64,000 nucleotides of DNA from Thermoguttaceae bacterium. GTDB taxonomy: Bacteria > Planctomycetota > Planctomycetia > Pirellulales > Thermoguttaceae. The notes beneath the pieces are model-generated. The model had not been told where the DNA came from. It ran no database searches and saw only the letters and a program-made list of their open reading frames with translations. The stretch is taken from the NCBI GenBank assembly GCA_017447865.1, contig JAFSMO010000110.1:1-64000 (forward strand). The letters are read 5' to 3'. Both the position numbers and the translations under genes were made by a program. Shown in pieces: positions 50,289 to 59,120 of this stretch; the first letter of the stretch is position 1, and every line of letters starts with the position of its first letter.

Positions 50289-51314
50289 CTACTTCACCCT
50301 CGGCAAACCATCGACCCACTCCAGCTCGACGCGGGACAAAAACCAGGACTTCCCGTTTTCGTCGTTTCCCTGGAAAAAGAGCCAGGTCCTGCCGGTCTCC
50401 GGGTCGATGAAGACGCCGGGGTGGCCCGACTCGCTCGAATTCCACTGACCTTCCGGGCCGTTGGTGATGAACGGGACGTTCCAGACGCGCGTCCAGCGGA
50501 ACCCGTCCTCAGACTGCGCCAGCCCGATGTGCTGCGGGTGATTATTGTACCCGCCCGCGTAGAACATGAAAAGCTTCCCGTCCCGCTCGCAGACGGACGC
50601 GGCCTCAATGCAGCGCGTCTCCCACGGCAGTTCCGGCTCCAGGATCGGCTGGTCCCACTGCTCCCACTGGTCCGGGCCGAGATTTCTGCGGTCCTGCGCC
50701 ACGGCGACCACCTGCTTCTGGATCCTCCCATCCGGGTCCCGGGTGGCGGCGTAGAGGAAGCATTTCCCCTGGAACTCGATGAAATCCGCGTCGATCGCCC
50801 GCCCGTTGTTCCAGTCCCCTTTCGGGACGAAAATCGGCTCGGAAAACGCGCTTTTGAAATTCAGACCATCTTCACTCGTCGCGTAGTAGATCTCGTTCGG
50901 CATCCCTTTTTTCCACGACTGGTAGAACAAATGGACCTTTCCGTCCCAGACCTTCGCGCACGGGGCGCCCATTTCTTTCTGCCCCTCCTCCACGAACGGC
51001 ATGACCGCCCCGACGGCCGTCCAGTGGGTCAGATCGTCGCTCGCCGCGATGCCGATGAAGTAGTGGGTCTTCTTTTCGGGATCGTTCGGGAAAAACGAAA
51101 AGTACATCAGGTACTTCCCCCGGAACCGGATGACGCTCGGGTCCTTGGCGAAGCATTTCCCCTGATTGTTGAGCAGCGCGAACTTCATCGCCGGCTCTTT
51201 CAGACTGGGATGATCCGCCGGCGTGACCGCGTCCCCGGGCTTGTACTCCGCGAGGGAGGCCGAGGCAAAGAGGATCGAAACCGCCGTCAGCACGATGAAA
51301 AGAAATGGCCGCAT
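50289..51314 (-). CDS. Secreted GH43/GH32-like five-bladed propeller hydrolase
   Basis: A 341-residue exported protein (signal RPFLFIVLTAVSILFASASLA). The propeller has three acidic positions typical of clan GH-F/J folds: CFAKDPSVIRFRGKYLMYFS (Asp in the first blade), GRAIDADFIEFQGKCFLY (middle Asp) and CIEAASVCERDGKLFMFYAG (Glu). Repeats of the type ASDDLTHWTAVGA, SEDGLNFKSAF and SEDGFRWTRVW mark successive blades. Arabinosidase, xylosidase or fructosidase activity is possible; specificity is not readable. CCGGAGG before the ATG is a strong RBS. It follows the DUF1080 gene by 85 bases. Confidence 0.75.
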   Translation of the reverse strand: MRPFLFIVLTAVSILFASASLAEYKPGDAVTPADHPSLKEPAMKFALLNNQGKCFAKDPSVIRFRGKYLMYFSFFPNDPEKKTHYFIGIAASDDLTHWTAVGAVMPFVEEGQKEMGAPCAKVWDGKVHLFYQSWKKGMPNEIYYATSEDGLNFKSAFSEPIFVPKGDWNNGRAIDADFIEFQGKCFLYAATRDPDGRIQKQVVAVAQDRRNLGPDQWEQWDQPILEPELPWETRCIEAASVCERDGKLFMFYAGGYNNHPQHIGLAQSEDGFRWTRVWNVPFITNGPEGQWNSSESGHPGVFIDPETGRTWLFFQGNDENGKSWFLSRVELEWVDGLPRVK

Positions 51315-51399
51315 GATTTTTCCTCCGGGATAAAAACCGGAAGCCTGGCGTTCCAGGGCAAACTCCAGGCTTCGTGAATTTCAAACGAAATCGGATCGT

Positions 51400-52035
51400 T
51401 TATTTGCAGATCTTGATGTTACGATAGAAGACCGAGGTTTTGCCGTGCAGGCCTTGGAAGCCGATGTAGCCTTCCAAGTCGGCGTCGGCCAGGGCTTTCC
51501 CCTGGAATTTGCCTTCGATCTCGGTGCCGTTCGGGCTGATTTTCTTGTCCGTCCACTGTTTCGTGTCGATCTGGTTCACGAATTCGCCGTTGAGCCAGAC
51601 TTTAATGACGGAGCCTTTGCACTCGACTTCCATTTTGTTCCACTCGCCGGCGGGCTTGGAGACGTTCTTCATCGGGGCCTGGTAGCCGTAGAAGGCCGCG
51701 TTGTTGTGGTAGGTCGGGGTCTGGCCGGCGTCCTCGAGGAGCTGGATCTCGATCGTGTTGGGGATCCAGTTGCCTTTGTCGGAGCACTTGATCAAGAAGC
51801 CCGCGTTGGCTTTCGGGGACATTTTGTACTCGAACGAGATTTTGCAGTCGCCGATTTTTTCCTTGGTCCAGATGGCGGCGTCACGCGCGGCGGCAAGCTC
51901 GCCATTCTCATTGATGGACCAGACGGCCGGATCGTAGTCGGCTTTTTCCAGTTTGTCACCGAAAAGGGCCTCGGCGGCGTAGCAGGAGGCGCACAGCGCG
52001 AAGCAGGCGCACAGGGTCAGGACGATTTTTTTCAT
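51400..52035 (-). CDS. Secreted DUF1080 (3-keto-disaccharide hydrolase-like) protein
   Basis: A 211-residue exported protein with a signal peptide (KKIVLTLCACFALCASCYA). The single LamG-like jelly roll carries the DUF1080 landmarks: SINENGELAAARDAAIWTKE, FEYKMSPKANAGFLIKCSD, WNKMEVECKGSVIKVWLNGEFV and YIGFQGLHGKTSVFYRNIKI. The family includes 3-keto-glucoside hydrolases that cleave oxidised disaccharides after a Gfo/Idh enzyme has made the 3-keto sugar. That pairing would fit the three Tat-exported oxidoreductases of the window (inference). AAGGAG precedes the ATG. Confidence 0.88.
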   Translation of the reverse strand: MKKIVLTLCACFALCASCYAAEALFGDKLEKADYDPAVWSINENGELAAARDAAIWTKEKIGDCKISFEYKMSPKANAGFLIKCSDKGNWIPNTIEIQLLEDAGQTPTYHNNAAFYGYQAPMKNVSKPAGEWNKMEVECKGSVIKVWLNGEFVNQIDTKQWTDKKISPNGTEIEGKFQGKALADADLEGYIGFQGLHGKTSVFYRNIKICK

Positions 52036-52127
52036 GTTTTCTCCTTGAACAGAAAATTAAAAATGGAAGGTTGGTTGATTTGATGAACGTTTCAGGAAAA
52101 CGGGCTCAAAGCCGTTCCTTTTTAACC

Positions 52128-52155
52128 ATTTTATCACAACGGGAAGAATCGTCAA
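52128..52155 (-). promoter_or_regulatory. Sigma-70 promoter of the DUF1080-GH43-like unit
   Basis: Minus strand TTGACG (52155-52150), 16 bases, TAAAAT (52133-52128), 93 bases before the ATG at 52035. Confidence 0.7.
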
Positions 52156-52267
52156 CCCACCGCCCCCCTAAAAAAGCAAAAAAATAATAAGGAAAAAGGC
52201 CGTTTTACAAAAACGTCAAAAAAACCATCAAAGCCGATTTTTTTACTCAAATTTGCAGAACGTTCCA

Positions 52268-52295
52268 TTGACAAAACAAAATTTTGCGGTATAAT
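52268..52295 (+). promoter_or_regulatory. Sigma-70 promoter of the 52345 gene
   Basis: TTGACA at 52268-52273, 16 bases, TATAAT at 52290-52295, 50 bases before the ATG. The 112 bases between this and the opposing promoter are very A/T-rich without a gene. Confidence 0.85.
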
Positions 52296-52344
52296 ACCCG
52301 AAAATTTCAAATCGGGTTTCAATTAAATTTTACGGGAGAATAAA

Positions 52345-52572
52345 ATGAAAAAAAAATCCAAACGCCGTCAAATCACGACCACGCTGAGCGCCGACGTCGC
52401 TGACCGGATCAAGAACCTGCCGGAGCCGCTGAGCAAGTTCCTCGACCACGCGATCATGAACGAGCTGAGCCGTTCCGCCACCGCAACTGCGCGTCTGGCC
52501 GAAGCGTTCCACGAGTGCATCAAGGCCGCCGTGCTCGACGCGCTCGAAGAATGGGAAAACGAAAAGAAATAA
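52345..52572 (+). CDS. Small helical protein of unknown function
   Basis: A 75-residue soluble protein with a basic start (KKKSKRRQITTTLSADVADR) followed by helices (LPEPLSKFLDHAIMNEL, ARLAEAFHECIKAA). The beginning, with a short Thr-rich strand and a helix, loosely resembles ribbon-helix-helix DNA-binding proteins, but the match is weak. It has its own near-consensus promoter and a GGGAG RBS, which argues that it is real. The PAP2 gene starts 45 bases after it. Confidence 0.65.
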   Translation: MKKKSKRRQITTTLSADVADRIKNLPEPLSKFLDHAIMNELSRSATATARLAEAFHECIKAAVLDALEEWENEKK

Positions 52573-52617
52573 GACGTAAATCAACAGAAATCACGCGCAG
52601 GCGAGTGAGTCCGGACG

Positions 52618-53574
52618 ATGGATATTGACTACCTCCTTTTTTTGCAGAGGATCCGTGAAGCGCACGGGTCAGGTTTGGTGAACTTTTTCCAGTTCATGAC
52701 GGACGTTTCGCATATTTACATGATGCCGATCCTCTGTTTCGTGTACTGGAGTTTCCGAAAAGAGGACGGCAAATACGCGTTTTGGACCGTCGGTCTTTGC
52801 GGCGTTTTGAACAGTCTGATCAAAATGATCGCCTGCGTTTACCGTCCATGGATCCGGGATCCGGCCATTGTTCCCCCTCCGGAGGCCAAAGCGGGAGCGA
52901 CCGGTTACTCCTTCCCCAGCGGCCACACCTCCAACGCCACCGCCTGGCTGGGAATGTTGGGGATCCGGCATTTCAGGCAAAAATCCATCTTTCTGGGGAG
53001 CTTCTTTTTGATTGCTCTGATCGCGTTTTCCCGGAACTTTCTGGGGGTCCATACGCCGCAGGACGTTTGCGTCGGTTTCCTGGTTGGTCTGTTCGGGATC
53101 GTGCTGACTTTTCTCCTGCTGGGCTGGGAAAAGAAAGCGCCCAACCGCGACCTGATCCTTCTGGCCGGGGCCATCGCGGCCGTGGCGGGTTTTTTGCTTT
53201 ACATTTCGTTCAAGAGCTACCCGCTGGATTACGTGGAAGGAAAACTCCTCGTGGACCCGGCGGTCATGGCGCTCGATTCCTGGAAGAACTCCGGCATTCT
53301 GCTCGGGGTGGTTTTGGGCTGGGTCCTGGAGAAACGTTTTCTGAATTTTGCGATCCCGTCTTCGAGTCTCATCCGAATCGCGAGATTTTTTCCCGGGATC
53401 GTGATCGTTTTCCTTCTCAAAGACCACCTTCGGCCCGTACTGCTTGGAGCCATGGGGACTCAGTGGGGAAATTTGCTCACGTTTTTCCTGATGTTTTTCT
53501 GGGTGATGTTCCTCTACCCACTGATTTTCACGGGAATTGAGAAATGCTTCAGCAAGCAGGAAAAAGCCGATTAA
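52618..53574 (+). CDS. PAP2-family membrane phosphatase
   Basis: A 318-residue integral membrane protein with about eight helices. The acid-phosphatase signature is split as usual: KMIACVYRPWIRDP, then GYSFPSGHTSNATAW and FSRNFLGVHTPQDVCVGF, supplying the Lys/Arg, the Ser-Gly-His and the Arg/His/Asp of the active site. PAP2 members dephosphorylate lipids such as phosphatidate, PGP or undecaprenyl pyrophosphate at the outer face of the inner membrane. The extended C-terminal half (ILLGVVLGWVLEKRF, VIVFLLKDHLRPVLLG) is typical for larger phosphatidate-phosphatase-like members. No strong RBS precedes the ATG. Confidence 0.88.
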   Translation: MDIDYLLFLQRIREAHGSGLVNFFQFMTDVSHIYMMPILCFVYWSFRKEDGKYAFWTVGLCGVLNSLIKMIACVYRPWIRDPAIVPPPEAKAGATGYSFPSGHTSNATAWLGMLGIRHFRQKSIFLGSFFLIALIAFSRNFLGVHTPQDVCVGFLVGLFGIVLTFLLLGWEKKAPNRDLILLAGAIAAVAGFLLYISFKSYPLDYVEGKLLVDPAVMALDSWKNSGILLGVVLGWVLEKRFLNFAIPSSSLIRIARFFPGIVIVFLLKDHLRPVLLGAMGTQWGNLLTFFLMFFWVMFLYPLIFTGIEKCFSKQEKAD

Positions 53575-53597
53575 CCCCAACCGGATTGAGGTGATCC

Positions 53598-53975
53598 ATG
53601 TGCTGGAAAAAATGGCAATTCGAGTGGGATGACTCCCTGGAAAAGAAGCTCGAGATGTACGGCAATCCTAAAGAACCACGACGTTGGGATTCGGAGCAAA
53701 AACGCAGGCGCCTGGAGTATCTGAACAATCTGAAATCCTTCCGCCTCTGTCCGGGGTATCGCAGACCATCCTTCAAAAAAACCAATATTTATCAGTTTTT
53801 GGCATTTTCGATATGGCTTGTCCTGTTCACCCGATCCGAAATAACATCTTATGAATCCGTTTTATACTTTGTAATCCTTTACATTTTATTAATTTTCCTG
53901 GGTTTTCTCCCCCCGCCTCGGGAACTTTACTTTAAGATAAAAAACCTCTTTTGCAAAAGAGAGGGAAGTGAATAA
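53598..53975 (+). CDS. Unknown small membrane protein (module gene 1)
   Basis: A 125-residue protein with a charged N-terminal half (residues 1-60, rich in Lys, Arg, Glu and Trp: CWKKWQFEWDDSLEKK) and two hydrophobic segments at about 62-80 (IYQFLAFSIWLVLFT) and 87-108 (VLYFVILYILLIFLGFLPP). The N-terminal half should lie in the cytoplasm. It has a good TGAGGTGATCC leader before the ATG. Its stop abuts the next start. No family recognised. The sequence from here to 55688 is A/T-richer than the flanks. Confidence 0.65.
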   Translation: MCWKKWQFEWDDSLEKKLEMYGNPKEPRRWDSEQKRRRLEYLNNLKSFRLCPGYRRPSFKKTNIYQFLAFSIWLVLFTRSEITSYESVLYFVILYILLIFLGFLPPPRELYFKIKNLFCKREGSE

Positions 53976-54512
53976 ATGACGAAAAAAACCACCGTATTCT
54001 TTTCGATTTTGGGTCTTCTTTTGATATATGGACTGTTGGAATACGGCCTCAATTATGCCATGTATCTGGATTTGAATTCCGGAAAGACCCGAACGGACAT
54101 TCAGTTTTTTCGTCTCACCGTGTGTTCCGGGAGTCCACAGGAAACGCCTTTCAGCCAAATGCTCGCTCAAACCGGCCTGACCCGCAGCGAAGCGAACTGG
54201 GTACAGGATGGAACGTTTCAGGTTTGGTCTGACGGCATCATCCGGCCCAGGGAGCATAAAAATACCTGTCCGAGATGCTCGGAAATTCACGGCTGTGCCA
54301 CTTTCATTAATGCTTGCGCGGCCTGTTTGCAGGATTTCGACGAGAAAAAGAAAGAGGGCATTTTGTCCTGGGAATTAAATCGCCTGAAAAACTTTGAGAA
54401 GGAAAAGGAAAACTGGCCGAAGCCTTACGACTGCGAAACAGACGGACTGGGCAAAAATCTGGATCGTATTCTCCAAAACGCCCCCAAACAAACGGAGATT
54501 TCGTTACCATGA
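53976..54512 (+). CDS. Unknown membrane-anchored Cys-containing protein (module gene 2)
   Basis: A 178-residue protein with an N-terminal membrane helix (TTVFFSILGLLLIYGLLEYG) and an outward-facing domain with a zinc-ribbon-like or disulphide-type cysteine group (TCPRCSEIHGCATFINACAAC). The C-terminal part is charged. The start codon directly follows the stop of the previous gene and its stop overlaps the next start (ATGA), so the module is one operon. Family unknown; the Cys-x-x-Cys pairs suggest metal binding or disulphides (inference). Confidence 0.65.
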   Translation: MTKKTTVFFSILGLLLIYGLLEYGLNYAMYLDLNSGKTRTDIQFFRLTVCSGSPQETPFSQMLAQTGLTRSEANWVQDGTFQVWSDGIIRPREHKNTCPRCSEIHGCATFINACAACLQDFDEKKKEGILSWELNRLKNFEKEKENWPKPYDCETDGLGKNLDRILQNAPKQTEISLP

Positions 54513-54985
54513 GAGACGTTTTGGCTTTAGTACTGATTTTTATGGCATTTTTCCTGCTGCTGATGATCCTGCCGCTAAGTGGTGTCCCTTGCGGGCTTAT
54601 TCTCCTTTCAGGGTTTAGCCTTTTGCTTATACCGGGTTCCATCGCGCTGGACTTCATCGAGAATCGTTCAGAATTTTCCAATTCCAGAGCGGATATTTTG
54701 CGGCGAAATGTCGCCTTTTGGACCCTTTTTTGTTTTTTACTGGTTTTGATCGCGGTATTCAATACCGAGGTGCGCGAAACGAGGTTATACCGGCTGATCA
54801 ACTTCGGCGACCTCGTTTTCTACACTTTTGCAGGAAGTTGTATTCTGTCCTTTTGTTTTCAGGTTTACAAAGCGTTCCAGAAGCGGATACGCTCGGATTG
54901 TTTATTGGCTTTGGCTCATTTGCTCCTGCTGGGAGACGTTTTCATCGCCATTTTTGTGTTCACGGATCCGATTTGCGTCATTTGA
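54509..54985 (+). CDS. Unknown integral membrane protein (module gene 3)
   Basis: A 158-residue protein that is almost entirely hydrophobic, with about four or five membrane helices (VLALVLIFMAFFLLLMI, GLILLSGFSLLLIPGSI, VAFWTLFCFLLVLIAVF, LVFYTFAGSCILSFCF and a last LLLLGDVFIAIFVF). It overlaps the previous gene by four bases. No signature residues are seen. A membrane component for the surrounding anchored proteins is a plausible role (inference). Confidence 0.65.
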   Translation: MRDVLALVLIFMAFFLLLMILPLSGVPCGLILLSGFSLLLIPGSIALDFIENRSEFSNSRADILRRNVAFWTLFCFLLVLIAVFNTEVRETRLYRLINFGDLVFYTFAGSCILSFCFQVYKAFQKRIRSDCLLALAHLLLLGDVFIAIFVFTDPICVI

Positions 54986-55031
54986 AGATTTCGGGACACA
55001 AACGGGGAATTACTCAAACGGAAACTGAATC

Positions 55032-55688
55032 ATGAAATATAAAGACCCAATGAACACGCTTTCCGATTACCTGAGAACGATTGATTTGTCCCCTCTCGAT
55101 GCGGTCATTTTGAACGAATTAAAAATGGGACTCGCGGGGGTTTCGCTCCCGCTTTTGGTCAAGAGATTCGAAAAAGACTTTCAGGACGAAAGTTTCCTCC
55201 GTGAATTGTACCCCGATGTGGAGCTCCCGGAGAAAGTCGGAGCCGCCCGGATCAAAGAGTCCATTCTTCGTCTGGTCGAAAAGGGCTTCCTCATCGAGTT
55301 CACCCCGGAAAACTTGCAGTTTCTGAACTTCCTGTTTTCCTCGGATCAGTTGAAGCCTTTTCGGCCGGAGGTTTCTGTCGGCAATATCGGGATTTCCTGG
55401 TTGGGGTTTGCTGCTGTCAGGCAGATCCGGAAGTTTCTGAAACCGAAATGCAGTTTTCCGGATTGCGAAACGCGCGTTTTGTCCGACGAAAATCACCTCT
55501 GCTATTTTTCGTCAGACCCGCAGCTTATTCGGGACGAGTTAGAATATTTCGACTTGAAAGAGGAACCGGTCATTGAAGAATGCGGCCCGTGGGTTTGCAG
55601 CGGCTGGTGGGATATACGCCCGTCGGGGTTTCGGTGTGTTGTCCCGCTCCCCGAGGAGTTAAAATCAAACCTCCCCACAGAGGGCTGA
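55032..55688 (+). CDS. Unknown soluble protein (module gene 4)
   Basis: A 218-residue protein without signal peptide or membrane helix, mainly helical with acidic patches: DLSPLDAVILNELKMGLAG, LLVKRFEKDFQDESFLREL and KEPVIEECGPWVC-like end with Cys residues near the C-terminus. The first part (LDAVILNELKMG, a helix pair, LRLVEKGFLIEF) could be a winged-helix-like fold, but no family is certain. It starts 46 bases after gene 3. Its last 22 bases are the left arm of a terminator hairpin. Confidence 0.6.
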   Translation: MKYKDPMNTLSDYLRTIDLSPLDAVILNELKMGLAGVSLPLLVKRFEKDFQDESFLRELYPDVELPEKVGAARIKESILRLVEKGFLIEFTPENLQFLNFLFSSDQLKPFRPEVSVGNIGISWLGFAAVRQIRKFLKPKCSFPDCETRVLSDENHLCYFSSDPQLIRDELEYFDLKEEPVIEECGPWVCSGWWDIRPSGFRCVVPLPEELKSNLPTEG

Positions 55689-55709
55689 AGGGCCCAAGGG
55701 GAGGTTTTT
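55667..55709 (+). terminator. Terminator overlapping the end of the unknown module
   Basis: AAACCTCCCC (55667-55676) pairs with GGGGAGGTTT (55698-55707), followed by TTTTT. The left arm lies inside the last codons of the 55032 gene, so stop codon and terminator are fused. Confidence 0.85.
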
Positions 55710-55744
55710 CGTCTTTAGCCTTTCTGATTCAGGAGCATCCGGCT

Positions 55745-56647
55745 TTATTTCGTCTCAAAAGCGCTCTTGACCGGCTTGCCGCGCCAGCACTGCGGAGCGT
55801 CGAGGCCCAGGACCCACGCGATCGTCGCCGCCGTGTCGTAGTTCACCACGACGTCCTGGATCTCGCCCTTCTTCACGCCCGCGCCGTACAGGATGAACGG
55901 CGTTTCCATGTGCGAAAGCAGGTCTTTGCCGTGGCCCTTTTCCGTTCCGCCGTGGTCCGAAACGAAGATCACCAGCGTGTCTTTCATGCGGTCGTTTTCT
56001 TCCAGGTACGTGATGATTTTACCCACCCAGGCGTCCAGCTCACGCACGACGGCGTAGTACTCATCCGAGCCCCAGCCCTTGGAGTGACCAACGTGGTCCG
56101 GGTCGGAGAAATAAACGAACGTGAAGGTCGGATTGTGGCCCAGGAAATCGATCGTCGTTTTGGTCAGGGCGTCGTAATCGTGGTCGATCCATTGCTGGTA
56201 CTTGATCTTTTCACTGTCCACGAAAGTGTTGAACTCCTTCCACGTGTAGGCCAGCGCGGTTTCCGCTTCGGGTTTCTGCGTGTGGATCAGGTAGAAAATG
56301 TCCGGGAAGAGGTTCCGCTCCGTAACGACGCGCGACGGAATCTCCGGCGTGACCGAGCCCCAGTTTCTGTAGCCATGAAGCTCCGAACCGGCCCCCATCA
56401 GGATCGAGTGCCAGTTGATCGAGCTGACGGACGGCAAAACGCAGCGGGTTTGGAGCGTCCACGCGCCGTTTTCTTTCATTTTCTTGAGGGTCGGCACTTC
56501 GTCCCACTTCACGTAGTGGGCGCCGTAGCCGTCCCAGCCGACCACGACGACGTGCTTCACGCCGACCGGGGAATCAATTTGGGGTTCCGCCGCGTAAAGA
56601 GCCGCGGTCATGCATACAGCCAGGAGGCAGGTAAACAAACGAATCAT
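55745..56647 (-). CDS. Secreted alkaline phosphatase-superfamily phosphodiesterase
   Basis: A 300-residue exported protein (signal IRLFTCLLAVCMTAALYA) of the type I phosphodiesterase/nucleotide pyrophosphatase family. Metal ligands and nucleophile are in VVVVGWDGYGAHYVK (Asp) and LPSVSSINWHSIL (Ser in place of the usual Thr), then FSDPDHVGHSKGWGS (Asp, His) and FVSDHGGTEKGHGK (Asp-His). It probably hydrolyses phosphodiester or phosphate esters outside the cytoplasm, for nutrient release (inference). ATG 56647 is chosen for AAGGAG six bases upstream. It follows the DUF4091 gene by 49 bases in the same direction. Confidence 0.85.
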   Translation of the reverse strand: MIRLFTCLLAVCMTAALYAAEPQIDSPVGVKHVVVVGWDGYGAHYVKWDEVPTLKKMKENGAWTLQTRCVLPSVSSINWHSILMGAGSELHGYRNWGSVTPEIPSRVVTERNLFPDIFYLIHTQKPEAETALAYTWKEFNTFVDSEKIKYQQWIDHDYDALTKTTIDFLGHNPTFTFVYFSDPDHVGHSKGWGSDEYYAVVRELDAWVGKIITYLEENDRMKDTLVIFVSDHGGTEKGHGKDLLSHMETPFILYGAGVKKGEIQDVVVNYDTAATIAWVLGLDAPQCWRGKPVKSAFETK

Positions 56648-56696
56648 TGCAATCTCCTTGAAAAAACTCATTGAAAGGGAATTAAAAACGTTGGGT

Positions 56697-59120
56697 TTAT
56701 TTGCACATCATCTCGAGGATCTGGACCCGGGCACGGTCGGCGGCCCCGCGGTCGGTCGGGTCTTCCCACTTGATGGACGGGAACGGATCCTGAACGGACC
56801 GGATCGCCGCGTCCAGTTCGGGCGAGTTGCCTAGCTTCCTGCGCGCCATCACGATGTACTCGTAATCCTGTGCGCCGGCCGCGATCGCCTTTATATGCTT
56901 TCCGTCCGTGACGGTCGGGAGTTTCGGGTCGATGAAAAGCGGTGAGTACGAATTCCGCCCAAGGAAATACTCGGACCAGGAACTGACTCCGCCGCCGTCG
57001 CCCATCGCCCAGAAGAACGAGGCGGTCGCGCCAATGTCCGCCGCATGCCACGCCTGCAGGAGCATATAGCCGTACGGGTCGAGCAGATGCTGCGGGCCGG
57101 AGCAGGAGTAAAGGTTCAGCTCGCGCCCCTCGCGGCTCTGGTTGGCGTAGAATTTCGCGAATTCCTCCGGCTGCAGGAGCCACGCCCGGCGGTTCGGGCA
57201 AAGCACGTCGCAGGCCGCGAAGAAGTCAAGCGGCGCTTCCGCGAATTTCGTCCAGCAGGGGTCCTCCCAGACCTTCACGCCCGGGCACGCCTCGTGGATC
57301 GCGGCGCTCCACTCAATGAACGACTCCGTGTTCTTCATCGTTTCGTTCGGCTCGTCGTGAAGCAGGAGGTTGATCTGGTCCGGCCGGATCCCGAGCTCAG
57401 CCCAGTGCTTCGCCCAGGCGCCGAGCCAGCTGGCCATCGCCTGACGGAACTCCGGCGTTCCGGTCTTCGTGCCGAGGAAAGTCGGCGTGGTTTCGCCGCT
57501 GCTCCAACCGCCCAGGGCCATGAAAATGAAGTACTCGCGGACCTCCGACGGTTTCCAGAGCGCGACCCACTCGTCGAACTCCTTCGTGTCGATGGTGACG
57601 GAGCCGTCCGCATTCCGCTTGCAGCCGTGCAGCAAAACGCCGTTCGTCGCCCACGGCGCGTTGACGTGGTGGGCCTTCAGGCACCGGATGAAATCGTCGC
57701 GGTTCAGGGCGTTCACGTTGTACGAGGCACGGCCGTTCGTGTAGTCCCAGCCGCCGGTCATGAGCGTCGTTTTCTCCGGGAAAACCAGCGGGTAAACCGT
57801 CAGCGCGACGGGGATCTCCGCACCGCAGCCAGCCGTAAAGCCGATTTTCCCCGGGAAGGTTTTCTTCTGAATGAGGTTCAGGTCCTTCGTGCGGAACTCG
57901 ACCCAGACCTGCTGGACCATGCCGGGAGTAAGGTCGAGCGTGTACGTTCCGTCCGCGGTGGGTTTCACCTCCGGCAGTGCGCAGGCGACCGGCGTCATGA
58001 CGCCCGTATCGGTCCAGACCGTGCGGTAAACGGTCCAGTCCGCGGCCTCCTGAAGACCCTGGATCCGGAACGAAACGCTCTGCTTTTCCTGCGTCGCGTT
58101 GAAGAGGCAGAACGCGCCGGAGCGGGCTTCTTTCTGCATCGCCGCCACGCTGATTTCGGCTTTCGGAAGGTTTTTCACCGACGTGAAATTTTCCAACCAG
58201 TCCCAAATCCCACTTCCGGAAACGAGGACCGGCGCGTCACTGGGCCGTTCCGCTTTCCAGAGCGCGGCCTGGATCCGGTAAAACTCCGCGTGCTGCGGGT
58301 TAAGCGGAAGGACGGAGCACGCGTCCAGCGACTCCGGCTCGGTTTTCCCGGAACGCCCGGCGTAAACCGTTTCCAGACGCTTGAGGAGCTCCGCTTTGGC
58401 GGCGTCGCTGATTTCGGACTCCTGGATCACTTTTTGCAGGCTCGCGTAGTCAAGCTGCCAGCGGCGATCGACACAGAGGCGGAATTTGACCGTCTGAAAG
58501 AATTCGTCGATGGTCTGTGATTCGGGCGTCGTGACCGTGATCTGGGCCGGATCCTTTTCGCCCTTGAAAACGCGGATCTCGTCGGTGAACGCGAAGGGGC
58601 CGGCGGCCAGGATCAGGAACCGGACGAACCGGCCCTTGGTCTCGAGTTTCTTCGAGCTGAGCGTCCAGAGCGTGTACTTTTTCGGCGGCTGGCCGTGGAC
58701 CTCGAAGTCGTCGGTCATCAGCTCGCACGCTTCGTGGAAGGTTTTTCCGTCGTCGCTGACCTGCACGAAAACGGCCTGGGGGAATTCCACGCCGCCCGCT
58801 CCTGCCGCGGTGGTCATTTCGAACCGGCCGATCGACTCCACGGCGCCCAAATCGAGCGTGATGGCGCCGTAAATCGCGTTGACCCAGCCGACCGTTCCTT
58901 TTTGCGTCCAGAAGTAGCTGGTGGTCGTCTGGCCGTCGGTGAGCTGGATCACGTCATCCGGGTCCGTGCAGTGCGTGTAGGTCGGCCGCGGTTGCAGCGT
59001 GTACGGTTTATTCAGCGCGAGATTCACCTCTTCGGCCTGAAGAGAGGAAAGGCCAGAAAAGCCGAAAGTGCAAACGAACAAAAGAAACAAAAAAACGGGA
59101 AAGCGTTTGGGGAGGAACAT
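56697..59120 (-). CDS. Secreted DUF4091 glycoside-hydrolase-like protein with an N-terminal F5/8C domain
   Basis: An 807-residue exported protein (signal FPVFLFLLFVCTFGFSGLSS). Residues about 30-165 form a discoidin/F5-8 type C galactose-binding-like sandwich (FEMTTAAGAGGVEFPQ, FVRFLILAAGPF). A linker with a second beta domain follows (SVSFRIQGLQEAADW). The C-terminal part carries the DUF4091 TIM-barrel marks: LLHDEPNETM, CDVLCPNRRAWLLQPEEFA, YSCSGPQHLL, FFWAMGDGGGVSSW and the late AAGAQDYEYIVMARR. The family is associated with glycan degradation in Planctomycetota and gut bacteria; specificity unknown. It is in the pectin/sugar cluster. Confidence 0.8.
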   Translation of the reverse strand: MFLPKRFPVFLFLLFVCTFGFSGLSSLQAEEVNLALNKPYTLQPRPTYTHCTDPDDVIQLTDGQTTTSYFWTQKGTVGWVNAIYGAITLDLGAVESIGRFEMTTAAGAGGVEFPQAVFVQVSDDGKTFHEACELMTDDFEVHGQPPKKYTLWTLSSKKLETKGRFVRFLILAAGPFAFTDEIRVFKGEKDPAQITVTTPESQTIDEFFQTVKFRLCVDRRWQLDYASLQKVIQESEISDAAKAELLKRLETVYAGRSGKTEPESLDACSVLPLNPQHAEFYRIQAALWKAERPSDAPVLVSGSGIWDWLENFTSVKNLPKAEISVAAMQKEARSGAFCLFNATQEKQSVSFRIQGLQEAADWTVYRTVWTDTGVMTPVACALPEVKPTADGTYTLDLTPGMVQQVWVEFRTKDLNLIQKKTFPGKIGFTAGCGAEIPVALTVYPLVFPEKTTLMTGGWDYTNGRASYNVNALNRDDFIRCLKAHHVNAPWATNGVLLHGCKRNADGSVTIDTKEFDEWVALWKPSEVREYFIFMALGGWSSGETTPTFLGTKTGTPEFRQAMASWLGAWAKHWAELGIRPDQINLLLHDEPNETMKNTESFIEWSAAIHEACPGVKVWEDPCWTKFAEAPLDFFAACDVLCPNRRAWLLQPEEFAKFYANQSREGRELNLYSCSGPQHLLDPYGYMLLQAWHAADIGATASFFWAMGDGGGVSSWSEYFLGRNSYSPLFIDPKLPTVTDGKHIKAIAAGAQDYEYIVMARRKLGNSPELDAAIRSVQDPFPSIKWEDPTDRGAADRARVQILEMMCK

